64,000 nt of DNA from Methanococcus maripaludis. Lineage in GTDB: Archaea > AGJL01 > Methanococci > Methanococcales > Methanococcaceae. Position numbers and translations under genes: made by a program. Positions 47,755 to 57,589 of this stretch are shown here, one piece after another; position 1 is the stretch's first letter; every line of letters starts with the position of its first letter. Under the pieces are notes generated by a model that was given only the letters and a program-made list of their open reading frames with translations, was not told where the DNA came from and ran no database searches. The DNA is taken from assembly GCF_013760955.1 (NCBI RefSeq), contig NZ_JACDUL010000002.1:132719-196718 (forward strand). The letters are read 5' to 3'.

Positions 47755-47880
47755 TTATACTTCAGAGGTAGCGGCCCAAAACCAAAAAGTACTCCATACG
47801 GAGATCCCGATGACTGCTAAAGATATAAATATGGTGTCATAACAGCCAAGGACTGTATTAATCACATAATTCAAATCCAT
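47755..47880 (-). CDS. 41-aa single-helix membrane protein
   Basis: Begins MDLNYVINTVLGCYDTIF, with one membrane helix (about residues 15-36, FISLAVIGISVWSTFWFW) and ending AATSEV. Strong ribosome site GGGGGGTG before the ATG at 47880, and a TATA box (TTTATATAA, 47921-47930 region) about 45 bp upstream. The 65-aa longer frame lacks a ribosome site. Unknown function; its neat promoter supports it being real. Confidence 0.65.
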   Translation of the reverse strand: MDLNYVINTVLGCYDTIFISLAVIGISVWSTFWFWAATSEV

Positions 47881-47904
47881 AATGTACACCCCCCAGTGAC
47901 ATAT

Positions 47905-47930
47905 TGTACTGTGTACATTATTATATAAAA
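47905..47930 (-). promoter_or_regulatory. Promoter with TGTAC-TGT-GTACA palindrome for the 41-aa gene
   Basis: The perfect inverted repeat TGTACTGTGTACA (47905-47917) sits directly downstream of the minus-strand TATA box TTTATATAA. A further TGTAC is at 47883-47887 near the ATG. The position suggests a repressor site. Confidence 0.45.
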
Positions 47931-48020
47931 TATTGCTCCTTAAAAAAACCATTTTTCTTACGTTAATAGCCTAAAAAATCCATAATATCGGATAAAAAAG
48001 GATTTAATAGATAAGTGAAA

Positions 48021-49565
48021 TTATGGCCAGGTTATTAATTTAGGAATTTCTGGCAATTTTCCAACTTTTTTCTGGATTAATTCTGGCCAATCGTCGTAAT
48101 TGTAGCCGTATTGTGCTAAAAATCCAATTACCCATCTTGTTAATCCATATCCTGTACATCCAGTCCAAACTTTTCTTTCTTTATAGTCTTTAATTCCAAA
48201 TCCTTCTATAAAGTGAGTTCCATGGATATTTGCTGAAGTTACTGCAACACCTTTTCTTTCTTCTTTAATGTGTGGTAACCAAAGTCTCATTTCGTATTTT
48301 GGAACGTCTGGGAATTCAATTCCCCTATCTTCTTTCTTCCTACCTTCTAAATAGAATGGATCGTCACCAACTTCGGTCCAGTACTCTAAATCTAATTTTT
48401 CTGCCAGATTTTCTGCGTATTTTAATGTATCATCTCGAACGGTTTCCACAAATTCTGGAGTGCCCATCCATACACATTCTCCCCTCAAGAACTCATTTAC
48501 TCTGTCAAGACCTTTGGCTCCACCGCCTTCCCACCTGTAAGTCCAACCACTTTTGTCGAAAAATTTCGAAGGGTGGTCAACGTCAACCAATTCATGATCG
48601 AAGAAACTGTAGAACGGTTCACACTGTGCAGGTGCTAAAACATATGCAGGATCTCTTAACAAAGTTTTTAATTTTTCAATTGGAATTTCTTTTTTAATCA
48701 TCATTTCGTTTACAAAATCCTGAAACATTTCAGGTTCCCTTTTTGGAGGACATACGTAGTACATTCCCTCAGGAAGACCTTCCAAATATCTCATTTTGTA
48801 CATTACATCTAGTGGAATTAATTTAGGGAATAAACACTCATCAAAACCTATTTTATCGATACATTCTTCGATAATTAAGCTTTCAAACGCCCTGAACAAT
48901 TTTGCCATTGGCGCAGTATAAAACCACTGTCCTCTTCCAGGGAATCTCTTTACCCATCCGTTTGGTTCTGCCAATTCTGTCGGGTCTGTATCAAATGTAA
49001 TTTCTCGCTTTGCTTTGTAGTCTGAAACAATTGTTCCGGGAGCAATTTTACAAACTTCAAAAGTTAAATCCTGATCTTGCTTATCAAGTTCATTTTTAAC
49101 GAATTTAATTGCTCTATCGATTATATTTCTTTTTAATTCCCCATCGCCCAAATTTTCAAAGACAATGTTGATTTTTTCGCTTTCTAATTCAACTTCACAT
49201 TCTGGAACTTTTAATCCTTTTAATTCGCTAACTTTTGAAGGTTCTGCAGTAAGTGTTACAACGTATCTATCAATTGCAACATCTCGAATTCCAATCTGGT
49301 GTTTTCTTCCAACTTTTTCCATTATTGGTTTTTTCAATCTTACAATACCTTCATGTGCTCTCGTGTACGTTCCTGAAGTCATTTTAAGTTTTAAATCCTT
49401 TCCATCAAATTCATAACCTTCAATTTTTGAAGCCTCATTTTCTTTGCCTTCTGGAACACCTTTTAAGAAAATATCTCTGTTTTCCAAAACTTCGACGATA
49501 TCTTTTTGTGTTTCTTCTTCGACATCCTTGCTGAATATTATTCTCCCATCGAGTTTAAATCTCAT
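48021..49565 (-). CDS. serS: Seryl-tRNA synthetase, methanogen class (type 2)
   Basis: 514 residues with the divergent N-terminal tRNA-binding domain of the methanogenic enzyme ([18 protein letters not shown]) and a class II core. Zinc-binding residues of this class are recognisable in [13 protein letters not shown] and [12 protein letters not shown]. The helix-turn insertion of archaeal SerRS appears as the residues around [19 protein letters not shown]. This rare form is found only in methanogens and some relatives. Confidence 0.95.
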   Translation of the reverse strand: MRFKLDGRIIFSKDVEEETQKDIVEVLENRDIFLKGVPEGKENEASKIEGYEFDGKDLKLKMTSGTYTRAHEGIVRLKKPIMEKVGRKHQIGIRDVAIDRYVVTLTAEPSKVSELKGLKVPECEVELESEKINIVFENLGDGELKRNIIDRAIKFVKNELDKQDQDLTFEVCKIAPGTIVSDYKAKREITFDTDPTELAEPNGWVKRFPGRGQWFYTAPMAKLFRAFESLIIEECIDKIGFDECLFPKLIPLDVMYKMRYLEGLPEGMYYVCPPKREPEMFQDFVNEMMIKKEIPIEKLKTLLRDPAYVLAPAQCEPFYSFFDHELVDVDHPSKFFDKSGWTYRWEGGGAKGLDRVNEFLRGECVWMGTPEFVETVRDDTLKYAENLAEKLDLEYWTEVGDDPFYLEGRKKEDRGIEFPDVPKYEMRLWLPHIKEERKGVAVTSANIHGTHFIEGFGIKDYKERKVWTGCTGYGLTRWVIGFLAQYGYNYDDWPELIQKKVGKLPEIPKLITWP

Positions 49566-49628
49566 GAAATCACCGAATCAATTTACAAATAATGTTTTAC
49601 CTAATAGTTTTTAAATTTTTAGTATTGA

Positions 49629-50648
49629 TCATTGAACCATTTGAGATTTTATTGATTCAATGATTTTATCTGTAACTTCAGAAGTTTTTAAGTTTCCCCC
49701 AAGATCAGGAGTTAGATATTTACATTCAACAGCTTTTTTAACTGCATTTCTTATGCATTCTGCTTCTTTATTCATATTCAAATGATCAAGCATCATTGCA
49801 GCACTCAAAATTGATGCAATAGGGTTTGAAATTCCCTTTCCCGCAATATCTGGTGCAGAACCATGGACTGGTTCGAATAATCCGTTTTTATCGCCGATGT
49901 TTGCCGAAGGAGACATTCCAAGTCCACCGATAAGTCCAGCAGCTTCGTCAGATAAAATATCCCCAAATAAATTGGTTGTAACCATAACATCAAACATTTG
50001 CGGATTTCTAATTAAATACATGGCTGTTGCATCAATTAGGTAATCATCAGATGCTATTCCTAATTTTTCATATTTTTTCGAGATTTCTTCAAAGACTTCC
50101 AAAAATAAGCCATCGGTAATTCTCAAAACATTTGCTTTATGGATACAGGATACCTTTTTCCTATTGTTTTGAAGTGCATAATCAAAAGCATATTTTACAA
50201 TTCTTGAGCTTCCGAATTTGGAAATAACTCGTTCAGCAATCGCAACTTCATTTTTTTCGTCGTAATATTCTTTTTTTACATAAAGACCTTCGGTATTTTC
50301 ACGAATTATCACAAAATCAAGGTCTTTGAAGTTGAACGTCGGTCTTATGTTTGCATAAAGGTCGAGTTCTTTTCTTAAAGTTAATATTGGACTCCTATAT
50401 GGTTTATTTTTTAATTCAGTTGGTTTCGGGGTGGTAACAGATCCAAAAAGAATAGAATCAGATTCTTTTGCAATTTCTATGGTCTTTTCAGGTATTGCAT
50501 CGCCACATCTTTTAAAACATTCGTAGCCTGCATGTGTTTCTATAAATTCAAAATCCCCAATTTCACTCAAGACGCGCACTGTTTCTGGAATCACTTCGTT
50601 TCCAATGCCATCTCCATTAATAACACAAATTTTGGGAGTGTTTCTCAT
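49629..50648 (-). CDS. aksF: Isopropylmalate/homoisocitrate-family dehydrogenase, probably AksF
   Basis: About 339 residues of the beta-decarboxylating dehydrogenase family. NGDGIGNEVIPE, SPILTLRKELDLYANIRP, IIRENTEGLYV, the metal site NLFGDILSDEAAGLIGGLGM and HGSAPDIAGKGISNP are present. In methanogens one paralogue (LeuB) makes leucine and another (AksF) acts in 2-oxosuberate formation for coenzyme B and biotin. Assignment to AksF rests on resemblance and on the isolated location away from leu genes. ATG at 50648 after GGTGGTTTT. Confidence 0.8.
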   Translation of the reverse strand: MRNTPKICVINGDGIGNEVIPETVRVLSEIGDFEFIETHAGYECFKRCGDAIPEKTIEIAKESDSILFGSVTTPKPTELKNKPYRSPILTLRKELDLYANIRPTFNFKDLDFVIIRENTEGLYVKKEYYDEKNEVAIAERVISKFGSSRIVKYAFDYALQNNRKKVSCIHKANVLRITDGLFLEVFEEISKKYEKLGIASDDYLIDATAMYLIRNPQMFDVMVTTNLFGDILSDEAAGLIGGLGMSPSANIGDKNGLFEPVHGSAPDIAGKGISNPIASILSAAMMLDHLNMNKEAECIRNAVKKAVECKYLTPDLGGNLKTSEVTDKIIESIKSQMVQ

Positions 50649-50763
50649 AAAACCACCAAAAAACTCGCACATAATTTTCGATTTAACGCAGAGATACCAT
50701 ATGATTCAAACATATAAAAATACTTTGCAAAGTTTAATTTTTAAAAGATAAATAATTCGATTT

Positions 50764-51123
50764 TTATTCATCAAACGGCCTTATTTTTTTCATAAGTTTT
50801 TTAATTTCCACAATTTTTTCATCGATGTGTTTTGATCCTAAGGACTCATTTTCAGATTGAATTTCAGACTTTTCAGTGTATAGATAATCAACATATAGCT
50901 GTAATTCATCCCAAAAGATCTCTTCAATTTCTTCTTCTCCAAAATCTTCTAAAAATTCTTCGTTTTCCAAGGCATAGAGTGCTGCCCTGCAAGAATCGTT
51001 TCTTCCAAGGTACATATCTTCAGAATAAATAAAAAGTTTCGGGTCAACATCTCTTGAAATCGATTCTGCTCGTTTTAATACGTTTTTTATAACTTCAATT
51101 TCATTTTTACTAAAGTTTACCAT
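50764..51123 (-). CDS. Hypothetical acidic helical protein
   Basis: 119 residues, largely helical, acidic, with a run of Glu/Asp in the middle (DFGEEEIEEIFWDELQ) and a basic end. ATG with GGGT upstream. No family recognised. Single gene between aksF and the divergent AIR-synthase-like gene. Confidence 0.6.
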   Translation of the reverse strand: MVNFSKNEIEVIKNVLKRAESISRDVDPKLFIYSEDMYLGRNDSCRAALYALENEEFLEDFGEEEIEEIFWDELQLYVDYLYTEKSEIQSENESLGSKHIDEKIVEIKKLMKKIRPFDE

Positions 51124-51313
51124 GGGGCACCCGTTTTACCATTTTTATCTTAAATAATCTGGATAATTTATATTTAAATCTATATTTTAAAAGGAATATT
51201 TATATAAAAACAACCCATATTTTGAATAAATTTATCTTTGGAAATAGTAGAAATGCTTTTTAAACCATTTTAAAATATTAATTTACATGATTTATATAAT
51301 TTAACGTGAGAAC

Positions 51314-52195
51314 ATGGAAAATATCGAGTATGAAATTAAATATGCAATAGATCACATGATGGAGAATAACTACCCAAGAAAAGAACTCTGGAACATGGAT
51401 TCAAAGGTTCCTGGTCTTTTGAGTGGAATTCGTGCAGGGGATGATGGGGTAGTAGTTGGAAAATCTGTTTATAATATGGAAGGGCCATATCCATTGATAT
51501 TGGGCTCAAAAACTGCGCTTATCCATACTACATGTGATATTGTTGCAATGGGCGCAAAACCACTTTATGCAATGGATGCAATACAGGCTGCAAATGAAGA
51601 AGAAATTAAAATTGCAGTCGATGGTTTAAAAAAACAATCAATTGGACTTGACATTCCAATAATTGGCGGAAATACTCAAACAATCGAATCATTGAAATCC
51701 TGTATGAGTGTTGTTGTTTTTGGAGAACTTATTTCAGATAAATTTATTCGCGATTCGGGTTCAAAAGATGGGGATGTAATGTTAATGCTCGGACACCCGG
51801 TGGAAGGAGACATTGGGGAAAGAATTCAAAAAGCAAAGAATAAATTTGATACATTTTTGGAAATTTTAAAAAACAATATCGAAGTTCACGCCTGTAAAGA
51901 TGCTTCAAGAGGCGGTTGGCTCTGTAACATTTTGGAGATGCTTTTGAAAGCCCAGTATGGTGTTGAAATAACAGGTCTGCCTCACCCAAGGGCCACAAGG
52001 TATCTTGGAACTTACCTAGTAAGTGTTCCTGAAGATGAAGTTTCAAATGTATTGGATGTTGCAGTTAAAAATAGGTGCCCGTTAACTCCTTTTGGAAGGG
52101 TTACTTCAGAAAAAGTTCTTAAAATCGGAAATAAAGAATATATCAACAACGAAGAAATGAAAGAACTGATAAAAAGTTTCCCTTATAAATATTAA
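51314..52195 (+). CDS. AIR synthase-related (PurM/HypE/SelD-like) protein
   Basis: 293 residues of the PurM superfamily. The N-terminal domain has the ATP/phosphate segment RAGDDGVVVG, KTALIHTTCDIVAMGAKPLYAMDA and IPIIGGNTQ; the C-terminal domain has ACKDASRGGWLCNILEML, as in HypE and ThiL. Such proteins phosphorylate or dehydrate small substrates or carrier thiols. It could be one of the methanogen-specific AIR-synthase-like proteins, but I cannot name which. Promoter region rich in TATA-like sequence; ATG preceded by GTGAGAAC. Confidence 0.7.
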   Translation: MENIEYEIKYAIDHMMENNYPRKELWNMDSKVPGLLSGIRAGDDGVVVGKSVYNMEGPYPLILGSKTALIHTTCDIVAMGAKPLYAMDAIQAANEEEIKIAVDGLKKQSIGLDIPIIGGNTQTIESLKSCMSVVVFGELISDKFIRDSGSKDGDVMLMLGHPVEGDIGERIQKAKNKFDTFLEILKNNIEVHACKDASRGGWLCNILEMLLKAQYGVEITGLPHPRATRYLGTYLVSVPEDEVSNVLDVAVKNRCPLTPFGRVTSEKVLKIGNKEYINNEEMKELIKSFPYKY

Positions 52196-52236
52196 TTTAT
52201 TTTTTTTATTTTTAAATTAAAAAAGTATTATTGGTT

Positions 52237-53202
52237 TTAAAGTAATTTTGAAAGAGGAGATTTGTCCAAATTATACAATTTAGCTATTTCTTTAAGAATT
52301 GCTTTAAATACTGGATCATTTCCACCATACTGTTCTGCATAGAGTTCAAGGCCCGAAAGGTGATTATATAATACATCAGGGTACGTCTGTGATATTTCAT
52401 AGACAGTATTTAAAACCATACTTCTTACGATCATGTTTTTAGAACAGCCCATCAAATCAAGTGTTTGGGGCATCGTATCATCAACCTGCCCTTTGGTAAG
52501 AGTGGGTAATTTCGAGAGCTGGTATACGATATTTAGCGGATCTAACTCTTTTATCTTACCTGATTTAAGGGTTTCAATAGTAAACACGTTAAATTGTAAA
52601 TCTTCTTTTGAAATGGATTCTTCAAGCATTTCCTCAGTAATTTCTAGCTTCTCAGGTAACACAAAGAATAATGACGATCCAATTTCCATCAATCTTCCAA
52701 AGAGAGATTCCTGTTTTGACGACTTCATCAACTGCTTAACATGTTTTTGAAGCTTTTTTTGATTCTCTGAAAGATTGTATTCCTTAAATTTCCCGTATTT
52801 CTTGATCAAGTTTCCAGTATAATTTCTAATGTCTAAATTAACAAAAGTCTTGTTTATGTGGCTTACTTCTGAATTAAAATTTTCATAAACCTCTGGATAA
52901 ACATCTGTTATCAATTTAAGTGAAATTAATGAATTCAAAACTAAAACTTCGCTTTTTTGTGATAAAAATGCTTTTAAAGGGGAAAACAATTCAGAAATAT
53001 CCTTATTATTTTTTAGATAATTTTTTGTGAGCAAATAAATAGCATTCGCTTTTAAAGTCTCACTATTTGATTTAAAATACATAAATAAATCCGAAGTTAA
53101 TGAATCGTCCTCATCCAACATTTTTTGAGCGTCGTTTAGCATATCGTCTTCCAGAAGCTTTTTTAATTTGTTAGATTTTGAACGAAGAAACCCGAGGACC
53201 AT
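52237..53202 (-). CDS. Helical-repeat (HEAT/ARM-like) hypothetical protein
   Basis: 321 residues, soluble and predominantly helical, with regularly spaced helix pairs (about residues 40-125 and 235-320) reminiscent of HEAT repeats. ATG after GGTGATTTA. Downstream of a 165-aa unknown gene by 31 bp on the same strand, likely co-transcribed. No function proposed. Confidence 0.6.
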   Translation of the reverse strand: MVLGFLRSKSNKLKKLLEDDMLNDAQKMLDEDDSLTSDLFMYFKSNSETLKANAIYLLTKNYLKNNKDISELFSPLKAFLSQKSEVLVLNSLISLKLITDVYPEVYENFNSEVSHINKTFVNLDIRNYTGNLIKKYGKFKEYNLSENQKKLQKHVKQLMKSSKQESLFGRLMEIGSSLFFVLPEKLEITEEMLEESISKEDLQFNVFTIETLKSGKIKELDPLNIVYQLSKLPTLTKGQVDDTMPQTLDLMGCSKNMIVRSMVLNTVYEISQTYPDVLYNHLSGLELYAEQYGGNDPVFKAILKEIAKLYNLDKSPLSKLL

Positions 53203-53233
53203 TAAATCACCTATTCCCCTTTTTTAAGTAAAT

Positions 53234-53731
53234 TTAAAGTTCGCTTTCATCGACAGGAGTGATTTTATATTCCATATCTTTGTTTTTTCTCATGAGTTCC
53301 AAGAATTTAATGCAGTTTGAAGGGTCCTTGTTTGTAACGGTTACTTCTAATGATCCTTTGATAAATTCATCTGATGAAAGTTTTGATTTTATTGGAACAG
53401 AACCGTATGCCATCAATATTTCGAGCAGTTCTTTCTGCATTGTCAAGCAGTTCTCTGCATCCCCAGTTATAACTATTTTATATGATGGGAAAAGCAGTTC
53501 GTAACAGTTTACCAATATGATTTCATTTTTTTGAAGTATTTCACAGAGTTTTGCATAATTTTCGCTTTTCGCTTTAACTATAAACTTTATCGAGTAAAAT
53601 TTATGGTTTAAACTGTTTTTAACAGTTAAATTGTAAAGTCCTGAAACATTTTCAGCAATTAACATTCTTAACTTTCCAAAAACATCAGATTCAGACAAAG
53701 CTTGTGTTACATAGAACTTTTCTTCTTCCAC
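53234..53731 (-). CDS. Hypothetical protein, possible two-domain ACT-like fold
   Basis: 165 residues beginning at GTG after GGTGAAAAA. The alternation of strands and helices in two similar halves (KFYSIKFIVKAKSENYAKLCEIL and SLEVTVTNKDPSNCIKFLELM) suggests a duplicated ferredoxin-like/ACT unit, by eye only. In an apparent operon with the HEAT-like gene. Confidence 0.55.
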   Translation of the reverse strand: MEEEKFYVTQALSESDVFGKLRMLIAENVSGLYNLTVKNSLNHKFYSIKFIVKAKSENYAKLCEILQKNEIILVNCYELLFPSYKIVITGDAENCLTMQKELLEILMAYGSVPIKSKLSSDEFIKGSLEVTVTNKDPSNCIKFLELMRKNKDMEYKITPVDESEL

Positions 53732-53826
53732 TTTTTCACCGGGCTCAAATTTCGATTTTGCTAATCGTATAAAATCTATTCTATTTATAATTGTATGATA
53801 TGATTTAGGTTATATTTAGCATTTAA

Positions 53827-55008
53827 TTATAATCTTGAACTTTCAGTACTTTTTGGACTTGTAAGTTGGGGTTCAAGTTTTACTGCATTAGCATATGCTT
53901 CTTTTGAATATTCTTCATTTCCAATGGTTTTATATACATTGGAAAGCTGTATCCAAAAGTCAGAAACGTTTTTATTCAGTGTAATAGCTTTTTTAAAGCA
54001 GTCTACTGCCTCATAATGTCTTTCTAAAATGTTTAAAATCTGGCCTTTATAGCACCATGCTTTTGCATATCCGTTATCTTTATCCAATGCTTTTTCAATA
54101 AATTCGAGAGCTTTATTGTAATTTTTTAATTTAATGTATGTTCGAGCAATTTTTACAAGTATAGATGGATTTAGAGGATTTCTTTCATATGCAAGTTCTA
54201 AGTAATAAAGGGCAGTTTCATAATCTTTATTTTCGTAATACAAAAGTCCAACTCTGCACCAAGGTTCATGGCTGTTTATATGGTTTTCAAGAACTTTTGT
54301 ATAGAGATCAAGTGCTTCGTTAGTTTTTCCGAGTTTTCTCAAAGCATCGCCTTTTGAAAGGGTCACTTGAAAGTTATTTTTGTGTTCCGATAAATACATG
54401 TCGTAAAATTGAATTGCTTTTTCATATCTTTTAACTGTATAGAATGCATTACCAATGTTTTTCCATACTTGTGTATCATACGGGCTTATTTTTAAGATTT
54501 TTTCATAAATATCAAGAGCTTCGTTAAATTTTCTAAGTCCAACGAGTGCAGTTCCTTTTTTTGCAAGTACGTCTTTATATTTTGGTTTTTTTTCTAGAAT
54601 TTTATCAAATTCCACAAGTGCTTCTTCAAACTTACCTGTTTTTAAGTAAGCGTCACCTAAAATTTCAGTAACTTTAAAATCTGGTTCAGAAACATTTTCC
54701 AAAATTTCAATAGATTCTTTAAACAATTCCAAGGAATTTAACAACATCGCATAGTTTTTTATTATTTCGAGATTGGTTGGGCTTATGGATAGTGCTTTTT
54801 CGTATGAATCCTGAGCTAGTTTTGATTTTTCAAGCATCTTGTAGGCATTTCCTTTAAAATACCATGCATCAGGATTTTTTGGTTCTGAACCAATGGCTTT
54901 ATTAAAAAATTCTATCGCTTTTTGATATTTACCTTTATTATAATAGTCAATACCCTTTTCAAGCAATTTTTTTGGTTCCTTTGTTTCGAAAATGGATAAT
55001 ATTCCCAT
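53827..55008 (-). CDS. Tetratricopeptide-repeat protein (cytoplasmic)
   Basis: 393 residues with about ten TPR motifs from residue 12 to 380 (e.g. KYQKAIEFFNKAIGSEPKNPDAWYFKGNAY, HYEAVDCFKKAITLNKNVSDFW). No signal sequence, unlike the TPR protein near 34-36 kb. Likely a protein-interaction scaffold; partners unknown. ATG start with a weak site. Confidence 0.85.
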   Translation of the reverse strand: MGILSIFETKEPKKLLEKGIDYYNKGKYQKAIEFFNKAIGSEPKNPDAWYFKGNAYKMLEKSKLAQDSYEKALSISPTNLEIIKNYAMLLNSLELFKESIEILENVSEPDFKVTEILGDAYLKTGKFEEALVEFDKILEKKPKYKDVLAKKGTALVGLRKFNEALDIYEKILKISPYDTQVWKNIGNAFYTVKRYEKAIQFYDMYLSEHKNNFQVTLSKGDALRKLGKTNEALDLYTKVLENHINSHEPWCRVGLLYYENKDYETALYYLELAYERNPLNPSILVKIARTYIKLKNYNKALEFIEKALDKDNGYAKAWCYKGQILNILERHYEAVDCFKKAITLNKNVSDFWIQLSNVYKTIGNEEYSKEAYANAVKLEPQLTSPKSTESSRL

Positions 55009-55113
55009 GGTGAGCCCTTTTAAATTTCTTTAATATTACTTTTAAAATTATACATTTATCTAACTTTTTATTTTTTGATAAAAAGCTCCATAATTATTAA
55101 ATTATTAATCAGG

Positions 55114-55180
55114 TAGACGTTACGATTCTATATTATGTTCTTTATTTAAAGGCATAATATAACTCTCAAAAATACGTCTA
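55114..55180. repeat. Nested perfect inverted repeats (67 bp)
   Basis: Outer arms TAGACGT (55114-55120) and ACGTCTA (55174-55180); middle arms TATATTATG (55129-55137) and CATAATATA (55153-55161); inner arms CTTTA (55140-55144) and TAAAG (55147-55151). All perfect and properly nested in the spacer between cbiQ and the TPR gene. It could fold as an RNA on the cbiQ transcript or as a DNA cruciform. Confidence 0.65.
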
Positions 55181-55205
55181 AAATTAACGTTATTTTTAGA
55201 ATAAT

Positions 55206-55973
55206 CTATAGTGAAAGTATTCCAAGTGATAATACTAGTGTAGTTACGGCTAAAAATACTATGTCATTAACGCCGATTCTTTGACTAAGCGTTTTTATTT
55301 TAGAATCTTTTGAATATCCTCTTGAAAGCATTCCTAAATAAGTTCTTTCGCCCTGTTCATAAGATTTTAAGAAAACAAGGCCGATTAATGACCCAAACGT
55401 GTTCAAAAGCTCTTTATAACCCAAATTTTTCCGGTTAAGTGCTCTTGATTTCTGCGCTTTTATTGTGGATTCTAAAACATCAAACATCACAAATAGATAT
55501 CTAATCATCATTCCAAGAAGTGTGGCCATGATACTCGGAATCCCAAGTTTTTTTCCAGCATTTATCACTTCATACATCGGCGTAGTGGATGAAAGTAGTA
55601 CTACCGAAGATATAGCCACTAAAAATTTTAAAAATAATGAAATTCCAAAATCTAATCCTTCACTATAAACTGGGAATATTCCTAAATAAAATATTATCGA
55701 TTCTCCTCGTATGAATGGTTGGAATAATGTTATAAATCCGCCAAATGGTATTATCATTATAATTCTTTTGAGCAAATTTAGAATAGGGATTTTTGAAAAG
55801 AGCATTATACATAATATGTAAATTTCTATTAAAATCATTAAATAAGCATTATTAAAAAGTGTTGCAGTCAAAACTACGGCAAAAACGAATATTAATTTGA
55901 TTCTAGCATCCATATTATGGAGTGGACTTTCAACAAATGCATCTTGTTCCAGACTGCGTAATGATCCATGCAA
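55206..55973 (-). CDS. cbiQ: Energy-coupling-factor cobalt transporter transmembrane protein CbiQ
   Basis: 255 residues with five or six hydrophobic segments. Typical CbiQ start (DAFVESPLHNMDARIKLIF), and the ECF T-subunit coupling motifs with Ala-Arg-Gly-type helices appear as KAQKSRALNRKN and GMLSRGYSKD. It couples ATPases to the CbiMN substrate unit. The ATPase gene cbiO is not adjacent, and a Dabb protein gene separates cbiQ from cbiMN. The ATG has a weak ribosome site. Confidence 0.9.
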   Translation of the reverse strand: MHGSLRSLEQDAFVESPLHNMDARIKLIFVFAVVLTATLFNNAYLMILIEIYILCIMLFSKIPILNLLKRIIMIIPFGGFITLFQPFIRGESIIFYLGIFPVYSEGLDFGISLFLKFLVAISSVVLLSSTTPMYEVINAGKKLGIPSIMATLLGMMIRYLFVMFDVLESTIKAQKSRALNRKNLGYKELLNTFGSLIGLVFLKSYEQGERTYLGMLSRGYSKDSKIKTLSQRIGVNDIVFLAVTTLVLSLGILSL

Positions 55974-56030
55974 AATTTGAGCCGACCAACATTTTTGATA
56001 TTATACTATGTTATACTATTTTGAAACTGA

Positions 56031-56052
56031 TTAGATTGTATTACTAATCTAA
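56031..56052. promoter_or_regulatory. Inverted repeat upstream of cbiQ
   Basis: TTAGATT (56031-56037) and AATCTAA (56046-56052) around GTATTACT. It lies just upstream of the minus-strand TATA-like sequence of cbiQ and shares TATTACTA with the palindrome upstream of cbiM. Confidence 0.4.
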
Positions 56053-56127
56053 AATAGTTATTAATGTATAAAAAACCTATTATTTTTTAAAAAATGCGAG
56101 AAATAATGCAAATATTAGTAAAATTAA

Positions 56128-56430
56128 TTAAAATTCGTAATCAACTGCAATTCGAGATTCCGCAACTGATTTTACAAATTCTGCAACTTTTAAATGTTCT
56201 TCATTTTTTTGATAAATTTCTAAATCTTCAAAACTATTAAATTCTGAAACTAAAACTACATCGTAGTTATTTTCAAATTTTTTCGAATCAATTCCAACTT
56301 CAATATATTTTATTTCAGGAATAACTTCTTTTAAGCTTTCTAAATTCGTTTTAATAATTTTTGCATTCTCAAATTTTTTTTTATCCTCTGCATTTTCTTT
56401 CAATTTCCACATAACGATATGTTTTATCAT
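56128..56430 (-). CDS. Dabb-family (stress-responsive alpha/beta barrel) protein
   Basis: 100 residues. MIKHIVMWKLKENA opening, DSKKFENNYDVVLVSEF and YQKNEEHLKVAEFVK are standard for the dimeric Dabb fold. Function in archaea unknown. ATG after AGGTGTATTT. Sits between cbiN and cbiQ on the same strand but with its own spacers of more than 100 bp on both sides. Confidence 0.85.
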   Translation of the reverse strand: MIKHIVMWKLKENAEDKKKFENAKIIKTNLESLKEVIPEIKYIEVGIDSKKFENNYDVVLVSEFNSFEDLEIYQKNEEHLKVAEFVKSVAESRIAVDYEF

Positions 56431-56549
56431 AAATACACCTGTTTAATTTTAAAATCATGTTTTTGGTATAAATTATATAAAAATATGCAAGAAAATAAAT
56501 GCTCGAAAGTTTGAATTTTTAAAAAAGTAAAAAAGTAAAAATTGGTTTT

Positions 56550-56870
56550 TTAGTTTTTTGAAGTTGATTTAAGAAGTGAACCAACACCAAATGAAAGCAA
56601 TGTAACGAGTAAAATACCAATTATTAATGCTGCAATTTCACCAATTTTTTCCATTCCCGGAATTGCATAGTCTGGCATAGGTGAAGGTGCGATTGTTCCT
56701 TCTTCTTCAAGTCCTGCTTCTTCCAAATTTGCATCTAAAACATCTAAGTTAACAATTTTTTCTGCAGCACTTTCTAACCCATCAGGGTTTCCGGAAGCTA
56801 AAAATGGAGCTGCAATTCCAAGTAATACTGCAACAATTAATCCCGCAATTAATATCGAGTTGTTATTCAT
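56550..56870 (-). CDS. cbiN: Cobalt transport protein CbiN
   Basis: 106 residues with two membrane helices (about 5-25 and 78-98) enclosing an extracytoplasmic loop rich in acidic residues, as in CbiN, the small subunit that helps load cobalt into CbiM. ATG after GGTGGTTTTAA; overlaps the end of cbiM by 8 bp, so they are translationally coupled. Confidence 0.88.
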   Translation of the reverse strand: MNNNSILIAGLIVAVLLGIAAPFLASGNPDGLESAAEKIVNLDVLDANLEEAGLEEEGTIAPSPMPDYAIPGMEKIGEIAALIIGILLVTLLSFGVGSLLKSTSKN

Positions 56871-57501
56871 TTAAAACCACCTTTTTTACGCTCTTTACAA
56901 GATCCGGTCGAGCTGATGCGAGGTAGCCTACCACAATTACAGTGATTAATCCTTCAATAATTCCGATTACTGCGTGGTAAAGACCCATAAATTGAATTCC
57001 AAGGTCTATAGGGAATGTTCCTGCAATTGCAAGTTCTGCTGCACAAACTAATGAAGCTATAAATGTTGCAGCCCATGCGGCAATAAATATCGCAACGTGG
57101 AAGTTCGTCTTTTTCAATGCTTTGAAGATGTAGTATCCTGCAAATCCGCCAACAATACCCATGTTAAAGATGTTTGTACCCATGACGATTAAACCACCGT
57201 CTGCAAAGAATAATCCTTGAACAATTAAAACCATAGCCAACAGTAATACAGCAGCCCAAGGGCTATCAAACACTATTGCAGTCAATGCTGCACCAACCAT
57301 GTGTCCACTGGTTCCCCAAGGTATTGGCATGTTCATTGCCTGAATTGCAAAGATACCTGCTGCAAGTGCCGTAAATAATGGAACTGTCTTTTCATTCATT
57401 TCTTTTGATGCCCATCTTAAGGACAAGCTTAAAAATATCAGGGAAATTACCCAAAATATCGCGCTTTCCCAAAATGGGATAAATCCATCTGGTATGTGCA
57501 T
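56863..57501 (-). CDS. cbiM: Cobalt-specific substrate-binding membrane protein CbiM
   Basis: 212 residues with about seven hydrophobic segments. The N-terminal [11 protein letters not shown] provides the metal-binding N-terminus and His2 needed for Co(II) chelation; a second conserved His is in [13 protein letters not shown]. Works with CbiN, CbiQ and CbiO for cobalt uptake to cobamides. ATG after GGGTGAGGCT. First gene of the cbiMN unit. Confidence 0.93.
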   Translation of the reverse strand: MHIPDGFIPFWESAIFWVISLIFLSLSLRWASKEMNEKTVPLFTALAAGIFAIQAMNMPIPWGTSGHMVGAALTAIVFDSPWAAVLLLAMVLIVQGLFFADGGLIVMGTNIFNMGIVGGFAGYYIFKALKKTNFHVAIFIAAWAATFIASLVCAAELAIAGTFPIDLGIQFMGLYHAVIGIIEGLITVIVVGYLASARPDLVKSVKKVVLNE

Positions 57502-57589
57502 AGCCTCACCCGTTTTAGAGTATTAACTTTTTAATATATTTAATACAGATAATATTTGATATATCGGGGTATAAATATCTTATGATATT

